Part shown: in pieces, positions 35,201-49,000 of the stretch
How positions within the stretch are numbered: position 1 is the first letter of the stretch
Layout of the letters: every line of letters starts with the position of its first letter
Source: Rhynchonema sp. JSB1_4
Lineage: Eukaryota; Nematoda; Chromadorea; Monhysterida; Xyalidae
Assembly: GCA_030248065.1 (NCBI GenBank)
Contig: JASAMV010000638.1
Span: 124,001 to 188,000 of the forward strand
Length of the DNA: 64,000 nt
Reading direction: 5' to 3'
Made by a program: the position numbers and the translations under genes
Notes under the pieces: generated by a model
Databases searched by the model: none
The model's input: the letters and a program-made list of their open reading frames with translations, nothing else
What the model was told of the DNA's origin: nothing

Positions 35201-38200
35201 GGCCCGTCCGGAAAGGTGGATCGTCCGTTTGTCGAGATCGAAATCTGTGGTCACGCGATCAAATCCCAATCGATACAGAACTATCCAATCAATGGCACTT
35301 TCGATCAGATGATCATGGCTGATACTGTGGTTCGTTTTGGTTTTGAAATGAAAAATGAGAAAACAACACTAAAAAAGAGAGAAAATCACACAGATGTTGC
35401 CGACGGACGCCGTCCTCCGCCCGCCGTTGACCGTACGATGTTTCGACGGGAAGGGATTTGGTCGCCGAGTGCTGATTGGATCGCATGTGGTCAGCAGCAT
35501 TGAGACGTTCTTGAAGGACGACAAATTCGGTAGGTTGATTGACGGATTGATTCATTAATTTCACTACGATTTGCCCTCCACATTGACCGAAAATGATGGG
35601 TTCTGATCATGTCACTGTAAAGAGGGCAGACTGTACTTTATTCTAGAAAATATCGTTCTCGAAATCGAAGCGAACGAAGAAGGAGAAGTGAAAGAGCCAA
35701 TGTTGGCAAATGGCCAAATGCCGATGATACAAGTCACGGCAGCTAACGAACACAGTACTGATGACAGCAGAAGTGTCAGTCAAAATTTTTTCTATTCATG
35801 TTTTTATTCTGTTCAAACTTTACCTTTATGATTCAGGCGATCACGCTGTTGCCGCGCCTTGACGAATCAGGCAGATTTGTGATCAACATGGACGATTTAC
35901 AATCGGCACAGCGTTTTGATGAGATTCAACTGCATCCGCTTGAGGACCCGTTCCCGACGCTGCCCTTCAATCCAATGGATAGTGGAGGAGCAATGGTGGG
36001 TTACGGTAGCCACCGTGAGTTGCTGGGTAGAGAATGGATTACTGTAACGACATTTATCACAGGAATCCGTCAGTCGTCTCAGTCAAGTGTCACCTGATTC
36101 TAAAATATCTGGTCGCGCTAAATCTGTGGAAAGACTGGCCGTATACGACAATCGAACGTTTGAGCACGATGATGATGGGAAACAGGTCCGATGGTCCACT
36201 GGTGTATGTTGTCGACTGGAATGTCAAAAGTACCAAGGTCAACACCCACTAGTAATATCATTTTGCAGGAGGCCGACCGTCGATCACTGATGTCGCGCTT
36301 GACTCGGTTGAGCGAGAGATCCGACTTGGGTGAAGGGGAAGACAACAGATCTGTAATCAGCAAGAGACCCCCGAAGTCACTGTGTGAGTGTTCTTTTTTA
36401 CTGATTAAAACTAGTATCGATCTTGGTGATTGTGTTGGACCTGCCTTGATCACACGATTTTCTTCTATTGACGATTTATTTCTACATTTTATGATGCCAC
36501 TAACTTCGATTATGTAGTTAATGCGCTAAGCAGCTTTACGCCTGTCGCACTTGGCATCAGTAAACCCCGGATACAAAAAAAGTCTCGGTGACTAAAGCAA
36601 GACCATTATCCGATCACCACTTTGATACCAAAATCCACGTCTATAGGCCTCAATCCCACGCCTGACCACCTTTCCAGCAGGCAAATCAGCCGCAGTCATA
36701 CCGGTAGCTGAACAACGTGATTCACAACCGACTCTCGAATTGTCATTGGACGCGATTAGAGAGACGAAACGCAAAGCTGCGAATGATAAGAAACAGCCGG
36801 ATATTGTGCTAGATTGGTGGTGCAAATACTACACGTCGTTGGCTGATAAAACGGTGGGTTCACATTTGATCCGTCACGTGGTCGGCGTTTCAGCTGATGT
36901 CTCATTTGATGGTATTAATCGCTCATTCTCGTCGTCAAAGAACAATCGGCTGAATATAAATTGGACTACTGCACATCTTTATAAATCGAGATGATCACAT
37001 GCAGGCCGAGGCACGCAAAGCGCGCGAAAAGTTCAAACGCGAGCGGAAGAAACGACCGGTTGCCGACGGGAAGAAAGTGCTGAAGAAGTACGCGTTCAAA
37101 ATGTTCGATTCCGCCGTTCGTGCAAAGGTGGGGCTGCATTTTTTGATCTATTTTTGGCATTGCTACTTTCTCTTTTTTGGTTTTTGGAACCAACTTTTGT
37201 TCAGGAGAAGCTAGTGGAGTCAACAAGCGACAAAGACCATCCGAAAGACATTATTCCTGCGAAGAAGACGGGTGTTTCGGTAGACTTCGACACTCAACTC
37301 GTGCCCAGACTAAAGGTACACGGTGTATATAGTCATGGGTTACTGTATTTATTTGTGTCAACAAATTTATAAAGCGGCATCGCATGTTATGTTAGTGATA
37401 TTTACATATCGAGACAAATTTGCATTTCACAGTCAGTCCAGTCCAGTGCACTGTTTATAGTTCAAGTGATGTGCTGATGTTTCACTCGAGAATGGCTAGG
37501 GCGCTTTCAGATCTCGTGACAGTTGAAGCTTGAATCGATATGTTGCTACAAAAAACATATTTGCTATGATCTTACACAACACTGCCTACCTAAACTTACC
37601 GTAACCCAACCTACCGTAACGTAGATCTACGACGGCGAGCTCGAGCATCAGCCAGAGTTCGAGTCATTCACAGATGTGATGCGATCGTTTAGATTGTTGC
37701 GGGGAAAGGCGGAGATTGAGAATGAGCAGGACGAAGAGAAACGAATGGTCGGAATGTTCAAGGTGAGTTAACAATCCATTAATTTATCTTAAATGAGCTC
37801 AACCAATTTAATGTTGTCATGTTATTTTGAAAATCAACAACTTGTTCCGCAGGGCAACATTGCCATTTCGCCAATTCGGCACGATCAAGAGCTTGATGAT
37901 CGGAGCGATGATATCGAACCGACCACACATTTCACCAACTTGCCCAGTACCCAAGTGAGATGCGAGGATAAAAATGCTTGCTCTGAGTAGTGGTGCAATG
38001 CGTTTCGATCGCCCGATTTGACCTATTCCCAAAGGCGGGCGGGTGGCGTACCAGGTCAACGTCAGTGCCAATGCACCACGGTCTTTTTTATGTCAAACAA
38101 ACACGTAACCGACCATGCTTTCAGCCAATGAAAGTGCTGGTGCGTGTGTACATCATCAGAGCCAGCAATCTGAAAGCAGCCGACACCGATGGCATGGCCG

Positions 38201-41200
38201 ACCCGTATCTGGTCATCAAACTGGGACAGCAGAAACAGAATGACAAAAGCAATCGAATCAATCGGACATTGAACCCGTTGTTTGGAAGGTTCGTTGTTCG
38301 GCAATTTCAAAGACGTCACGTGGTCAAGCAAGACAGATCCAGTCAGATCCGATCACCTATAGTTTGTAACCACCTTCAGACAAACATGTCCAAATTTCCA
38401 GATTATTCGAATTCGAAACGTTCATGCCAGCGGGTGACAGTGACATGAGCATCCAAGTGTGGGACTACGACAGAACGACGGCCGACGACCTGATGGGTGA
38501 GACAAAGTTGGATCTCGAACAACGCTACTACACCAAGCACAGGGCTGCGTGCGGATTGCCGAGGAGATATGAGAAGTGGGTGAGGTTGTTTTGGGTCACA
38601 CTGTGCGCTGCATGTGCGACGCAAAAGAAAGCACAGCGACGACGGTTGGACGCCGAGTTGGCACAAACAAATTTTGTGTATTGGGCCGAATTGTGCGAAA
38701 CTGTTGAAGCTGCAACTGCGTGTTCAAACAAATTTTACATTTGCTGAGGAGTCCGATATCGGTCCTTCAGTTCAAAAAATTAGTGTAGCGCATATAACCA
38801 TCGCAAACTAACGTTTGCAGACGTGGCTACAACGCCTGGCCCGACCAACGTCGTCCAGCGATAATACTGGCAGATTTGTGTCGTGCGAATGGCATCAAAC
38901 CACCGAACTACAATGATAACGGCATGAATGTGACTGTGAATGGGAAACAATTCGAATTGGTCGACAAAAATCGTGAGTGTGGACGAAAGTTGCTGATCGG
39001 GTTCAGCTCCTGATATATCAACACAAGGGTGAAGCTATTGTCAATTTTTGTCGCAAATTGTTTTCTTACAACCAGTAGGACTTGATGTTTCACAGGCACA
39101 TACATAGCAGGACCCTTGTGTTCGGGTCGGATCTGTCTGCCTGTCTGTCGGATTACTTTTTGCATGTGTATGATAAAAGCCAGTTCCAAAGCCAAAGGAA
39201 ACAAGTTTAGTGGCATCAAAACAGTCACGTGACTAATGCGGGTCCAATCCAATCACCATTACTTAAAATCAATCAAGTCTAAGTTAAAAGGAACCCAGCA
39301 TCAATTTCATTCTTTCTGTTTCTAGACGTGTCCGTGTCCCCCATCGACCAACTAGCCCTCGATGTACTGCATCGTTGGCACGAAGTACCCAACGTCGGTT
39401 ACAATCTGGTGCCTGAACACGTTGAGCAACGATCGCTGTACAAAGATGACATACCAGGCATTGAACAAGTATTGCTGATATTGATTGGTACTGATTGAAT
39501 TGGGGTATTGATTGCCTTGCCGATTCAGGGTACGCTGCACATGTTCGTTCACATGTTCCCGATGGAAAACGTCAACATCCCGCAACCGATCGATATTACT
39601 CCAAGGAAGCCGAAAGTGTAAGTTGACGTAAATTTTTTGTCATTAATTCTGCAATATCAAATAATGCGCTTTTGTAGCTACGAATTGCGCGTGACAATAT
39701 GGAACACGAAAGAGATCCCGCTGGATGATGTTTCACCGATCACTGGATGTGCCAGCGTTGATCAATACATCAAAGCGTACGTCATTGGATCACATGTGGA
39801 TTGCCAGCAGACGGATGTGCATTACAGGTACACTCTGACAATTCTTTTGGGAGAAAGTTTTCAACCGCGTTGCCTGATCCGTAAAGCGCATGATGCGTGC
39901 ACTGGCAATAGCGGTCCCGTGACTTCCGTAGCCTTTGCACGCATAATGCGCTTTACGGATCAGGCAACGCGGTTGAAAAGTCTCTGCCAAAAGAATTGCC
40001 AGAGTATACATATTAATTGATTGATTATTGGTTGATTGACTCCCCACCCAGATCAATGAGCGGCGAGGGCAATTTCAACTACCGCATGGTCTGGCGTCTG
40101 CACTATTTGGACGCCGAAGAGAAGATCAGTCACAAGACCAAGGCCTACTGGTATTCGCTGGTGGAACACGAGGAGAAAGTGCTGCCGCGGTTGACATTGG
40201 AAGTTTGGGACGCCGACCAGCTGACCAGCGATGATTGTTTGGGTGAGTGGGACGTGAAAACAGTCCTGCGCTGATGTTTCAAGCCATGACGACTCTCTCA
40301 AACACTGTGATCGGTCTGGCCTTGCGTTGGTCACGTGACTTTTCGTATGCCTTTTGTGACTTTTGCGAGTTTTACTTGCACTGGTCATCACCCTCGATGA
40401 GCGTAAAAGTTGTTCCCAGACCACTAATAAACAACACTTTTTAGGAATTACTGAAATCAGTAAAGTTTTGAAAAAAAGTTGACACAAAAAGTCTCGTGAA
40501 CAAAACAAAGCGCGCAGGAGCGATCATCAATGGTTAAAAATAGAACCTGAGATAAAAAAAACTTCGGTGGTGGCAAACCAAGCTATCCCCTTGACCAATT
40601 AAATCAGGCACCCTCATGTTGGACCTAAACAAACTGCCACGTGGTTCCAAGTCGCATCGAGGTGCCGATCTGAGCACAATAGACCCGGACAAGGTATCAA
40701 CCTACATGAACCTGTTCCGTCAGAAACGATGTCGCGGCTGGTATCCGTTTGTGATGGTGGACAAAAGTGGCGAATTACAACAGGCTGTGAGTGGGACCAC
40801 TTTGGACGGGGTGGAAGGGCTTGATGACCTTTGTGCGTTTATGCGACCACCGAACTATTGTAGTATGTAGGTGTGGTACAAGCTGTCTTTTTGGCGTTAC
40901 AAACCATCTGGTGCATTCGTACTGACGATGACCTGGCGCACCGGTCGTCTATGAAACCAGGCCGCAACCGGCAATCACAGAGCGCGTTGCTGCATATCAA
41001 TACAATTCGCATGCATGTGAAAGCAAGGCTTTGAAAGTATTTCGAAATTCAGGGCAAAGTCGATATCGAATTGAACATCATGACTGAAGAAGAGGCCGAA
41101 GCGAGACCGGCTGGAAAAGGGCACGATCCACCGGACCCGTTGCCCGAACCTGTGTGAGTGGCACAATGCCATCATTTCTTTAAAAAAATTTTGAAAAAAA

Positions 41201-41406
41201 CTCTTTTTTAAAAACGTTCCAGCCGCCCCGAAACTTCCTTCGCGTGGTTCGCCAGTCCGCTAAAGTTTCTGAAATTCGGCATCTGGGACGGAATGAAATA
41301 CAAATGTTTGACCCTGCTAATCATCGTTTCCCTGATTCTTTTTGTGGCCATGTTTGTCTACACATTCCCGGAGGCGGTGGCCCAGAGAATTGTTGGTGCT
41401 GGCTGA
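29241..41406 (+). CDS. Ferlin, type II (otoferlin-like), 43 coding exons, 1938 aa
   Basis: Tail-anchored multi-C2 protein for calcium-dependent vesicle/membrane fusion; C. elegans FER-1 and vertebrate otoferlin are relatives. All 43 exons fit in phase (first 29241-29338, last 41223-41406; others include 31260-31468, 33107-33259, 33587-33779, 36681-36853, 38125-38288, 40052-40242). Domains: C2 at about 22-115 ([12 protein letters not shown]); C2 at about 189-300; [15 protein letters not shown]; FerB-type region to about 690 ([19 protein letters not shown]); C2 at about 755-860 ([14 protein letters not shown]); C2 at about 925-1040 ([14 protein letters not shown]); Lys/Glu-rich linker at about 1270-1350; C2 at about 1432-1540 ([13 protein letters not shown]); C2 at about 1672-1840; TM helix at about 1906-1926. 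There is no DysF domain, hence type II. No C2A was found upstream of the first C2. Confidence 0.93.
34136..34175 (+). repeat. Short dispersed repeat in ferlin intron 19
   Basis: Reads CACCAGGTCATCGTCAGTGC followed by an imperfect inverted copy of its start (ACGACCTGG). Same core as 10344 and 38045. Confidence 0.55.
38045..38083 (+). repeat. Short dispersed repeat in ferlin intron 33
   Basis: Reads ACCAGGTCAACGTCAGTGCC then AATGCACCACGGTC; one core mismatch to the 34136 copy. Confidence 0.55.
39831..40006. mobile_element. 176-bp foldback MITE abutting a ferlin splice donor
   Basis: Arms CACTCTGACAATTCTTTTGG and complement, with a longer inner match GTTGCCTGATCCGTAAAGCG; flanking TA duplicated. 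It makes up most of the 224-bp intron 39828-40051, and the left TA supplies the second and third bases of the intron (G-TA). Confidence 0.85.
40905..40949 (-). repeat. Short dispersed repeat in ferlin intron 41
   Basis: Reads CATCTGGTGCATTCGTACTG then ACGATGACCTGGCGCACCGG; complement of the 34136-type core. Confidence 0.55.
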
Positions 41407-44400
41407 GATCCCATGGTGCAGGGCATCTTCAGTCACCTTGTGTCGTTTTGTCAACCGTGTATCACTTTATTTTGCTGTTAAGTGTTTCTATGCGGGGAAT
41501 ACTCATTGGTTGTACAAAATTCTGATCTTCTTCCTAGCTTGGGTAAAATTTTATTTTTCATCGTTTTTTTTTAATTTTGAAATTCCCGGTTGTATTCTTA
41601 CGAGTCATATTTTATTGAACAATGACGTTACAATGCACAATGGTTATAAATATGTGTATGCAATTACTGCACATGCTACTCGTGACCGTGAGTAATCTAA
41701 AATAACAATAAAACGAACAATATTTTAATGTTGTGGCAATAACACAACGTGAAGACCGTTTTGAGACCATTGTATCTTGCAAAGCAATTCCATGAAAAAC
41801 CACGAAGGTTGACTAGATAAGTTGCGTATTTCGTCAAAACAAACTGCGGGAGCAGAATTGCACAAAATTTCAGATTCGTTTGTGATTAGGAAGCGGTGAG
41901 AAAACTACAATTTCTGAAGACTTTACAGATTGAACTTAACGTAGTGAAAATATAAACGAAGCTTACGTATTGTATCACAATAGACAGCGAGTGGCTAGAG
42001 AACCTGCAGGAACATGGAATAAATAATAAAGCGAACAACGGAGAACGTTATGGAAAGATTTGAACATTCAGACGAGATTAAAACATTTTAAAATTATTGG
42101 ACTACAAAATGGCGCATTTTGACTTCTCTGCCCAGGGGTTGTGCTTTTTGTCGATGGGATACACGAGCGGGTCGGACTCTTGATTCGCTTCGCAGAATGC
42201 TTTCAGGCTGAAGGAAAGTTCTTGATTGACGAACTGTCCGAAGTTGAGAGACTGCAAACTCTACAGCCAAGTGTGGCGCACAGAAGTGACTTTGTTGGTA
42301 GATGGTTCACAGTTTTGAAATTCCTGTCGATATTCCAAATGACTCTATGCGCTCAGAAACGAACAGGCGCGATCTGAGCTTGAACAGAGCAGCGACAGCG
42401 TTCTTATATTCATATTTGTGAAACATCAGCACTCACCACAAGTCGAGCACAGTCGACCTCTCATCAGCAACTCAACAGGATCAGCCGATGTTTCATCGCA
42501 TGTTTATTTCGTTTCCCGTTCTATGAAATTTCGTGCTAGGGTTCCACATAAATGACCAACTGCCCCCACCCACTTACTCTCCAGCCGCTTTCGACACAGG
42601 GACCCTTTCGATCTTCAACTGACTGCGCAATGCCTCGACACTTTTCTGCAGTTCGGCCTTTTCCATCGTTTGGTTTTTCCTCGGCCCCTTTCACCTTTGT
42701 GTCGGTTTGATGGGTGGATGCTGACACACACGCGTAACCCCCTTTCAGCGCAACACAACGCACGCGTATAATGCCACGTCAACTTATGCGTTCCTTGTAG
42801 GTGGTAAGGTATCGTACGCGAAAATTTGCTTCTGAAATGGAAATGTGCAATGCAAGGCATACGTATTGCGTAAATTGTGCCCACATATTATTGTACATGC
42901 TACACCAACTGTAGATGTACAAGGCATAACAAAACAACACAAACACACGCGTGCACCAATGACCAAAAACGTCAAGATATGATTCATGTTTCGAAAGAAA
43001 AGGGTCAGGACATCATGAGCAGGTGCAGTTTCTGTACCCGACTATTCCAGAAACGGTGAAAGATACAAATGAACGGTTTAGCGTTAGTTTGTAATCGTAA
43101 TCGTAGGTACACAGAACAGGCGGATGTTCGCCCACTTTCTGTTATTCTGCCACTTTTGGTTTCTGTGTGGCTTGCAATTAACTTTGGGTAGCTCAGTCTG
43201 CCCATGACGTAATGGGCATGATAACGCAGCACACGATAAGAGACGAAAGCACAACTTGATAACTTCAAACACCGATTAAACCAAACTAAGGCCTTGTTTT
43301 GCAGAAACGTTGCCGAAAATGTATAACGGTCGAAAAGCGCTGGACTCAAACCACCAAAGAAGCCTGTTGGAACGAAAAGAGGGCTAGCACATGAAACAGG
43401 CGGATCTGTGCACCTACTATGGGGCGCATGGGCTGGTTGCCGCATGTAATGTAAGCCAATATGCGGCAGGCTTGCTACCACCATACAACGGAGCTGGGAT
43501 ACGGACGCATCTGTGAAAGGGCAGGGCTGGAAATTATGGCGGGACACATTTTTGTGCACTGTGCAGGCACCTCAGTTTTCTCAAAACATTTGCGTTTTAT
43601 GGACACACTCAAATCTCTTAAAATTCACATAAAACACAGGGCCAGCGCGCTGGATATTTTGCTGTTTTTATGCTGGCGACGATATTGGCTTGCGGCACGT
43701 AACAACAACGTGTGCTGCCCTGATAAAACTGCCTGTTTTCGCAATGTCTGTGCGGGAAGCAACGTCCAATCCCAAACCATACATGGTTGTGTCACACACA
43801 CACATAAGCAAGTGAATCGATAAGGCTTGGCACACGCGCTATAGTGTCAGTCAGACATGTAAGCTACAACGTAAGCTATTACACATGGCGCGGGTGCATA
43901 GTGAACGCTACAGCTTGCTTGACGCTGTGCGCTTTGCTTTGCGCCAAGCTTTGACTGAGGGTGTACTGTATTGTAATTTCGAACTGATTGCCGAGGATGA
44001 CCGGGACCGTGTGCCACAGAAGCCGAGTTACGAACACCTAAACCTAAATACCTAAACTTTTGCATCGCGTTTTTTGATTTTACAGCGAATCAGACCATTG
44101 TTTGTTTTTTCAAGTTAATGTCAACTGCAATGATACTGCAAGTATACAGCCCCAGCCGAGTGATCAAACAGCCAAAAAAATTAAGTATAGGTGCAGGCAA
44201 TTCGGCTTCTGTGCACCGGGCTCTGAGACACGAGATTACTTCCAAAGCCAGAAGTTTGTCAAAACTGTGGTATAAATATGCTGTTATGAGAAAATTAAGT
44301 CAGAAGTGGATGTTCTTGTCCCTCTTTTCACGGGAGCTTTTCTGGCACGAAAACTGCTCTTCTCCGCTGTTCCAGATACCAGGTGTTTGTGGCTCGGCTC

Positions 44401-46040
44401 CACCCAAAAGAAACGCGTGTTCACGCGAAGTACACAACCAAGATGGCAAGATGTCCCACTCAGATAAGGCTTGTACGTTGCAGTTAATGTCAGGAAAACC
44501 AGGCGTCACAAAAAATCACTTTTATTTATATTTTTCTTGGCAATCAGAAAAACGACACAGTAAGAAAACAACACGACCGTTTTGGAAATCATCAATAGAA
44601 CTTGCAATCAGATTTGTGGCGGTTCCGAATCTTTTACTCGAAAAAACTGGGAGATAACGACAAAAATTGGAGAACCATATTCTTTCATTCATTTAAAAAA
44701 ACTCAATTCAGCAAAAAAATAACCAATCGCAAGCCACCCAGAGCCCAAACCGACGAAAGCTGCAACATCACAGAGATTGTTGCAACACTCTATGGTGCAG
44801 GACTCCAAGCAGACCCAGTTATTATCAACCGTTTTGAGTGTTGTGCACTCAGTGAGACCAAAATCACAAACCTAGCCGGCATGTCCAAAAGAGACCGGAC
44901 CCTTTTCGAAAAAAGAGACAAGTTTTCCTGGACAGGATATTGCAACACTCAAAAATCACATTTTAGCCATGTGTGTTCAGGAAGTTTTCGATGTGTGGGT
45001 TGTAACAGAAGCCGTGCAGTTATGGTAGAGACCGATTTCACATCTAAACTCGTTAGAAGACAACGAGATCAGAGCAAAAGCAGAGCAGCCAAAGTGCAGT
45101 TTAGGAATCAGATCAGGAGCACCTTTAGTCCCTAAAAACCACTTTAACAACATCCACACAAGATAACGTCAGCACAAGCCTTGGATGAACACCAGATATA
45201 CAGCAAATAATGGGGACAATCGGAAGGGTGCTTTGCTTACATGATGAAACATTAGCGGATAGAGAAAAATTGAATATTGTTGAGGAAAAAATTATCTGTT
45301 TCAGCTACACAATGATTTAGCACTGCAATGCGTTTTTGTAAAAAGTCTAATCCGACACAGAAAATGGATGCAACAAGAGAACAATAACAACACATTCAAT
45401 AAAATTAAAGAAACAACATTCATACATAAATAAAATAACGAAACAGTAAAAAATAGCCCGCATCCATTTAGAATAATAAAGGAAACAAGAGTGAACCTAG
45501 AGGAAACATGATTCTTGCCCGAAATACCTCTTAGTCAGTGCAAGATAATAACACAAATGAGAGCAAAAAATTCAAGGCAATTCAACTTATAATAACACAT
45601 CTTAGCTTGTTGTTCACAATAAATAGAGTCACCACGCGACATATAAATATAAAAAGCGTTTTAGAAATCGAAAAAGAATATCTTTTGTCATAAAAACCGT
45701 TATACCTACGTAAAATTCTCTGATTTTTAGCCCTAAGTACAGAGCGCAGCAGTGAAAGTCGCAATATTGATTTTTGCAGAGGTTTAAAACGCCCACAGCA
45801 GAATTCTAGTGGAAAATGTGTGCATGGCTGAGATACGAAAAAAACTGACATTTAGAGAAGAATTGTAACCGGACGAAAGCGGAGTTGAATACGTGAAATG
45901 ACAATTAACAGCACAACATTTCAGGGGAATTGCATGGTGATACATTATAATTATGGATTTTAGTTAATTATCGTAAGAGAACATTCAAACATTGAGCGAT
46001 TTCCAGTCGGGGTCGTGAGGAGACTGTGGCCGGTTGGGGT
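41407..46040. other. Intergenic between convergent ferlin and PDI, no gene recognised
   Basis: Both genes end here. An AATAAA near 41706 could end the ferlin transcript. There are some moderately long open frames around 44.1-45.1 kb, but their composition is low-complexity and they show no family motif or splice support. A CA repeat lies near 43795. Confidence 0.5.
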
Positions 46041-49000
46041 TTATAATTCTTCGTGTTTTTTATCTTCATCCTCGCCTTCGCCCTCCATCTCGGCCTTTTC
46101 CTGCAAAAGGAAAGAGAAAATTCGATAATACAAATTTAATTAATCAAAGAGAACATAACCAACAACAACAAAACTACCTCATCCGAAGCGCCGGCACCCT
46201 CTTTGCCGCCAGAGTCGAGGAATTTGGAGAAACCTTCTAGCGTGCGTTCACCCGTGTAGTCGACAACCTGCAGTTATTAACAAAATTTCAACAAATACAA
46301 AATTTCTGAGCACAAACAAGCGGATAACGTACTTTGCTTGATCCGGCAGGGAAGTATTTGATGGTTGGGAATGAGTGTACTTTGACGTCCTCCAACTCGT
46401 TGGCTGTCGAGTCCATTTTCGCAATTACAATCGATTCGTGGTCCTTGTATTTCTCACCGAGTTTGTCCCACGTCGGCGCCAATTGTTTGCAATGACCGCA
46501 CCATGGGGCATCTGCAATTCGGATAGTGCTGCCCGTATAAATAGGGTTACAATAAGAGATGTGTGATTACAGCCCACCAGCCGCCTCCGAATAATGACAG
46601 AAGCGGGGACGGTTCCGGCATTTTCGTTTACCATAAAGATCATTCACGGTAAACAGTCGGCAGATCGGCAAACTTATCTAGTGCTAGCTCCATTTTTGAA
46701 AAGTCATTTTTATTTCGTGCTTGATTAGAATTTCGCGCTTTTTACATCAAATATCATACAAAATGCGGCAATACGCGCGAAAAATTTTGGCACTTTTTAC
46801 GCGCGCGAAAGCCAAATTTCATTGAAAAGGGCCCCCTTCAGGGGCCAAATAGACCAGAGGGCGGGGGCATCCGCCCTTGCTAGCTAGCCAGTCTGGGGGT
46901 ATGGGTTTGAGAGGAAGAAAGCTACCAGAAAGCAAGTTGGGGTATATACTCCAACCGGACAAATACTCACAGAATTCAACGAGCACAGCCTTGTTGGGAT
47001 CTTTGGCAACTTCTTCGAAGTTCTTTCCGACTAGCACCTTGACGGGCTGTTTGTCCCAGTCCTCGGGAATATCTTCTGACATAAGATGGGGCTGAAACAT
47101 TGGATTTTCCTTTAACTTGGTTGAAAAGCAAACACACACAGACAGAGCTGTGGACAAACTTTCAGGCTCTTGTCCAAATAGTCCTGGGTGAATTTCTTCA
47201 CGTTGTCGAAAGTGACCTCGGTCCAGTCGGGCTTGAATTTGGTCATGTCCTCCTCGAGCGAGATCAGACTGAAATGAAAAAAGAATAAAAATAAACCCAA
47301 AGTCTCAAAACTACAACAAGGAGAAACAGACAAACGTACCGAACAGCGGGAAGTTCATCCTTCTTCAGGCCGAAGAACTCCATGATTCTGGCGTTGTCCT
47401 CGGTGTCGGTATTGATGTAAACGAACAAGACCTAAAATTTAGAGACAAAATTAAAACTAAAACAAACTGAAACTTTCTCTTAATTTATACAAAAGCATTT
47501 CCAATAATGGGCAAACCTTGTTCTTGAACAACTCAGCGGCCTTCTTGAATTCGCCCAAAAAGTTGTCAAATTTGTCCGATTCCTTGCTGATGAACAACAG
47601 ATTGTGCGATTTGATCTCGCCACCGAAGATCTTGCCGGCCGACTCTTGTGTGAATTCACTGACCAGCGGCAGGGAGTTGGCGTGGATCCAGCCTGAATTG
47701 GCAAGCAAAGTGGGGAAGTGAAATTCAGAATTATTTGTCAGCGTTGCCAAGATGTGGCGCCTGCAACAATTTGTCAAAAAATCTGTTAGAAAACACTTCC
47801 AATTGCTCAGTGGTAGTGACGTTTGGTGTCCACATCGGATATTCAGGTCAGACATTTGGTGAGTAGTGCATCATAGCAATCGATGTTGTTCTTCTCTTTC
47901 TCTTATTTTGCAATCATTTTCTCTTCGTTTATGTTACCTTTCAGTTCCTTCTCCTCCAGCTTGCCGTCGTACACATTACGGCCTTCGTCGAATTTTTTCA
48001 AAAGCACAACGCCATCTTTGTCCATTTTGAACTCCTGCAATCAAAGGCAAACTAAGACAAATAGAAGACAATTGTCAATTAATAGAACAGAAAACTGGCA
48101 AACCTTCATGACATCCTCTTTCGATGTGATACCGAACACGGTGTCATCCATGCCGGCAGCGACTTCGAGGAATGCCTTGGCATCGTCGCTCTTTTGGTCC
48201 TGCAAAAAGAAAGTCAACTACGCTTGATTGGGAACACGGGCATTAGTATATTATCCATAGAACCCACTCCCTTTCAACGACATTTTGTCGTTCGAATCGC
48301 CCGATTCCGGAGCTGCGTAACTATTGATAATTCGAAATTCAATTCACAATTTATTTCATTCACACGCGGCACGGTGTGAATTGACAACTTTATTGTTATC
48401 TCCCCAAAACACGCACTCAAGGTAAGTGCCCGAAACTTTACATAGAGAAATGCCCCAGGCCGAGATATACATTCCAAATCCAAACACACGAACAAGCGTG
48501 ACTCAAACGCATGCAGATGCATTTCTCCTTCTTTTTGTACGCGATAGAGTGTATCACTCACATTAGAAATCAAGAACAACCCGATTGATAACCAACCCTC
48601 ACTCAGACGTGTGCGTATTCATAACCCCAGATCTAGCGCAGGTTGCGCGAACCAACGCATGCATCGATGAACTTTACACCGAAGCCACATACATACTCAC
48701 GTATGCAATGTCCAAAGTATGCAACACCCACGCGTGCGCACATTTCTACCGCCCCAACATGCAAATGTAATGCGCTGTGCAACGTGTACATGCACGCTTG
48801 CAAGCGAAAGAAGGTACACGTCATGTTTTAGCGCACATGGCGAAATAATACCTAGTTCAGGCAGCAGATCTTCAAATCAAAGATATAGACGCGTGTGCGT
48901 GCATTTTTGCTGCTTTATCATATCAGAGAAGGATACACGCACGCAAGCCAGAAAGCCCGTTCATTTTTTTCCCGGCACAACACGCGACTTTGCTTCCACA

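Noticed and set aside
44118..45135. Two overlapping open frames of about 180 codons on the + strand
   Set aside because: Low-complexity K/N/S-rich composition, no domain, no splice or start context, and they overlap in different frames. Chance open frames in AT-rich DNA.
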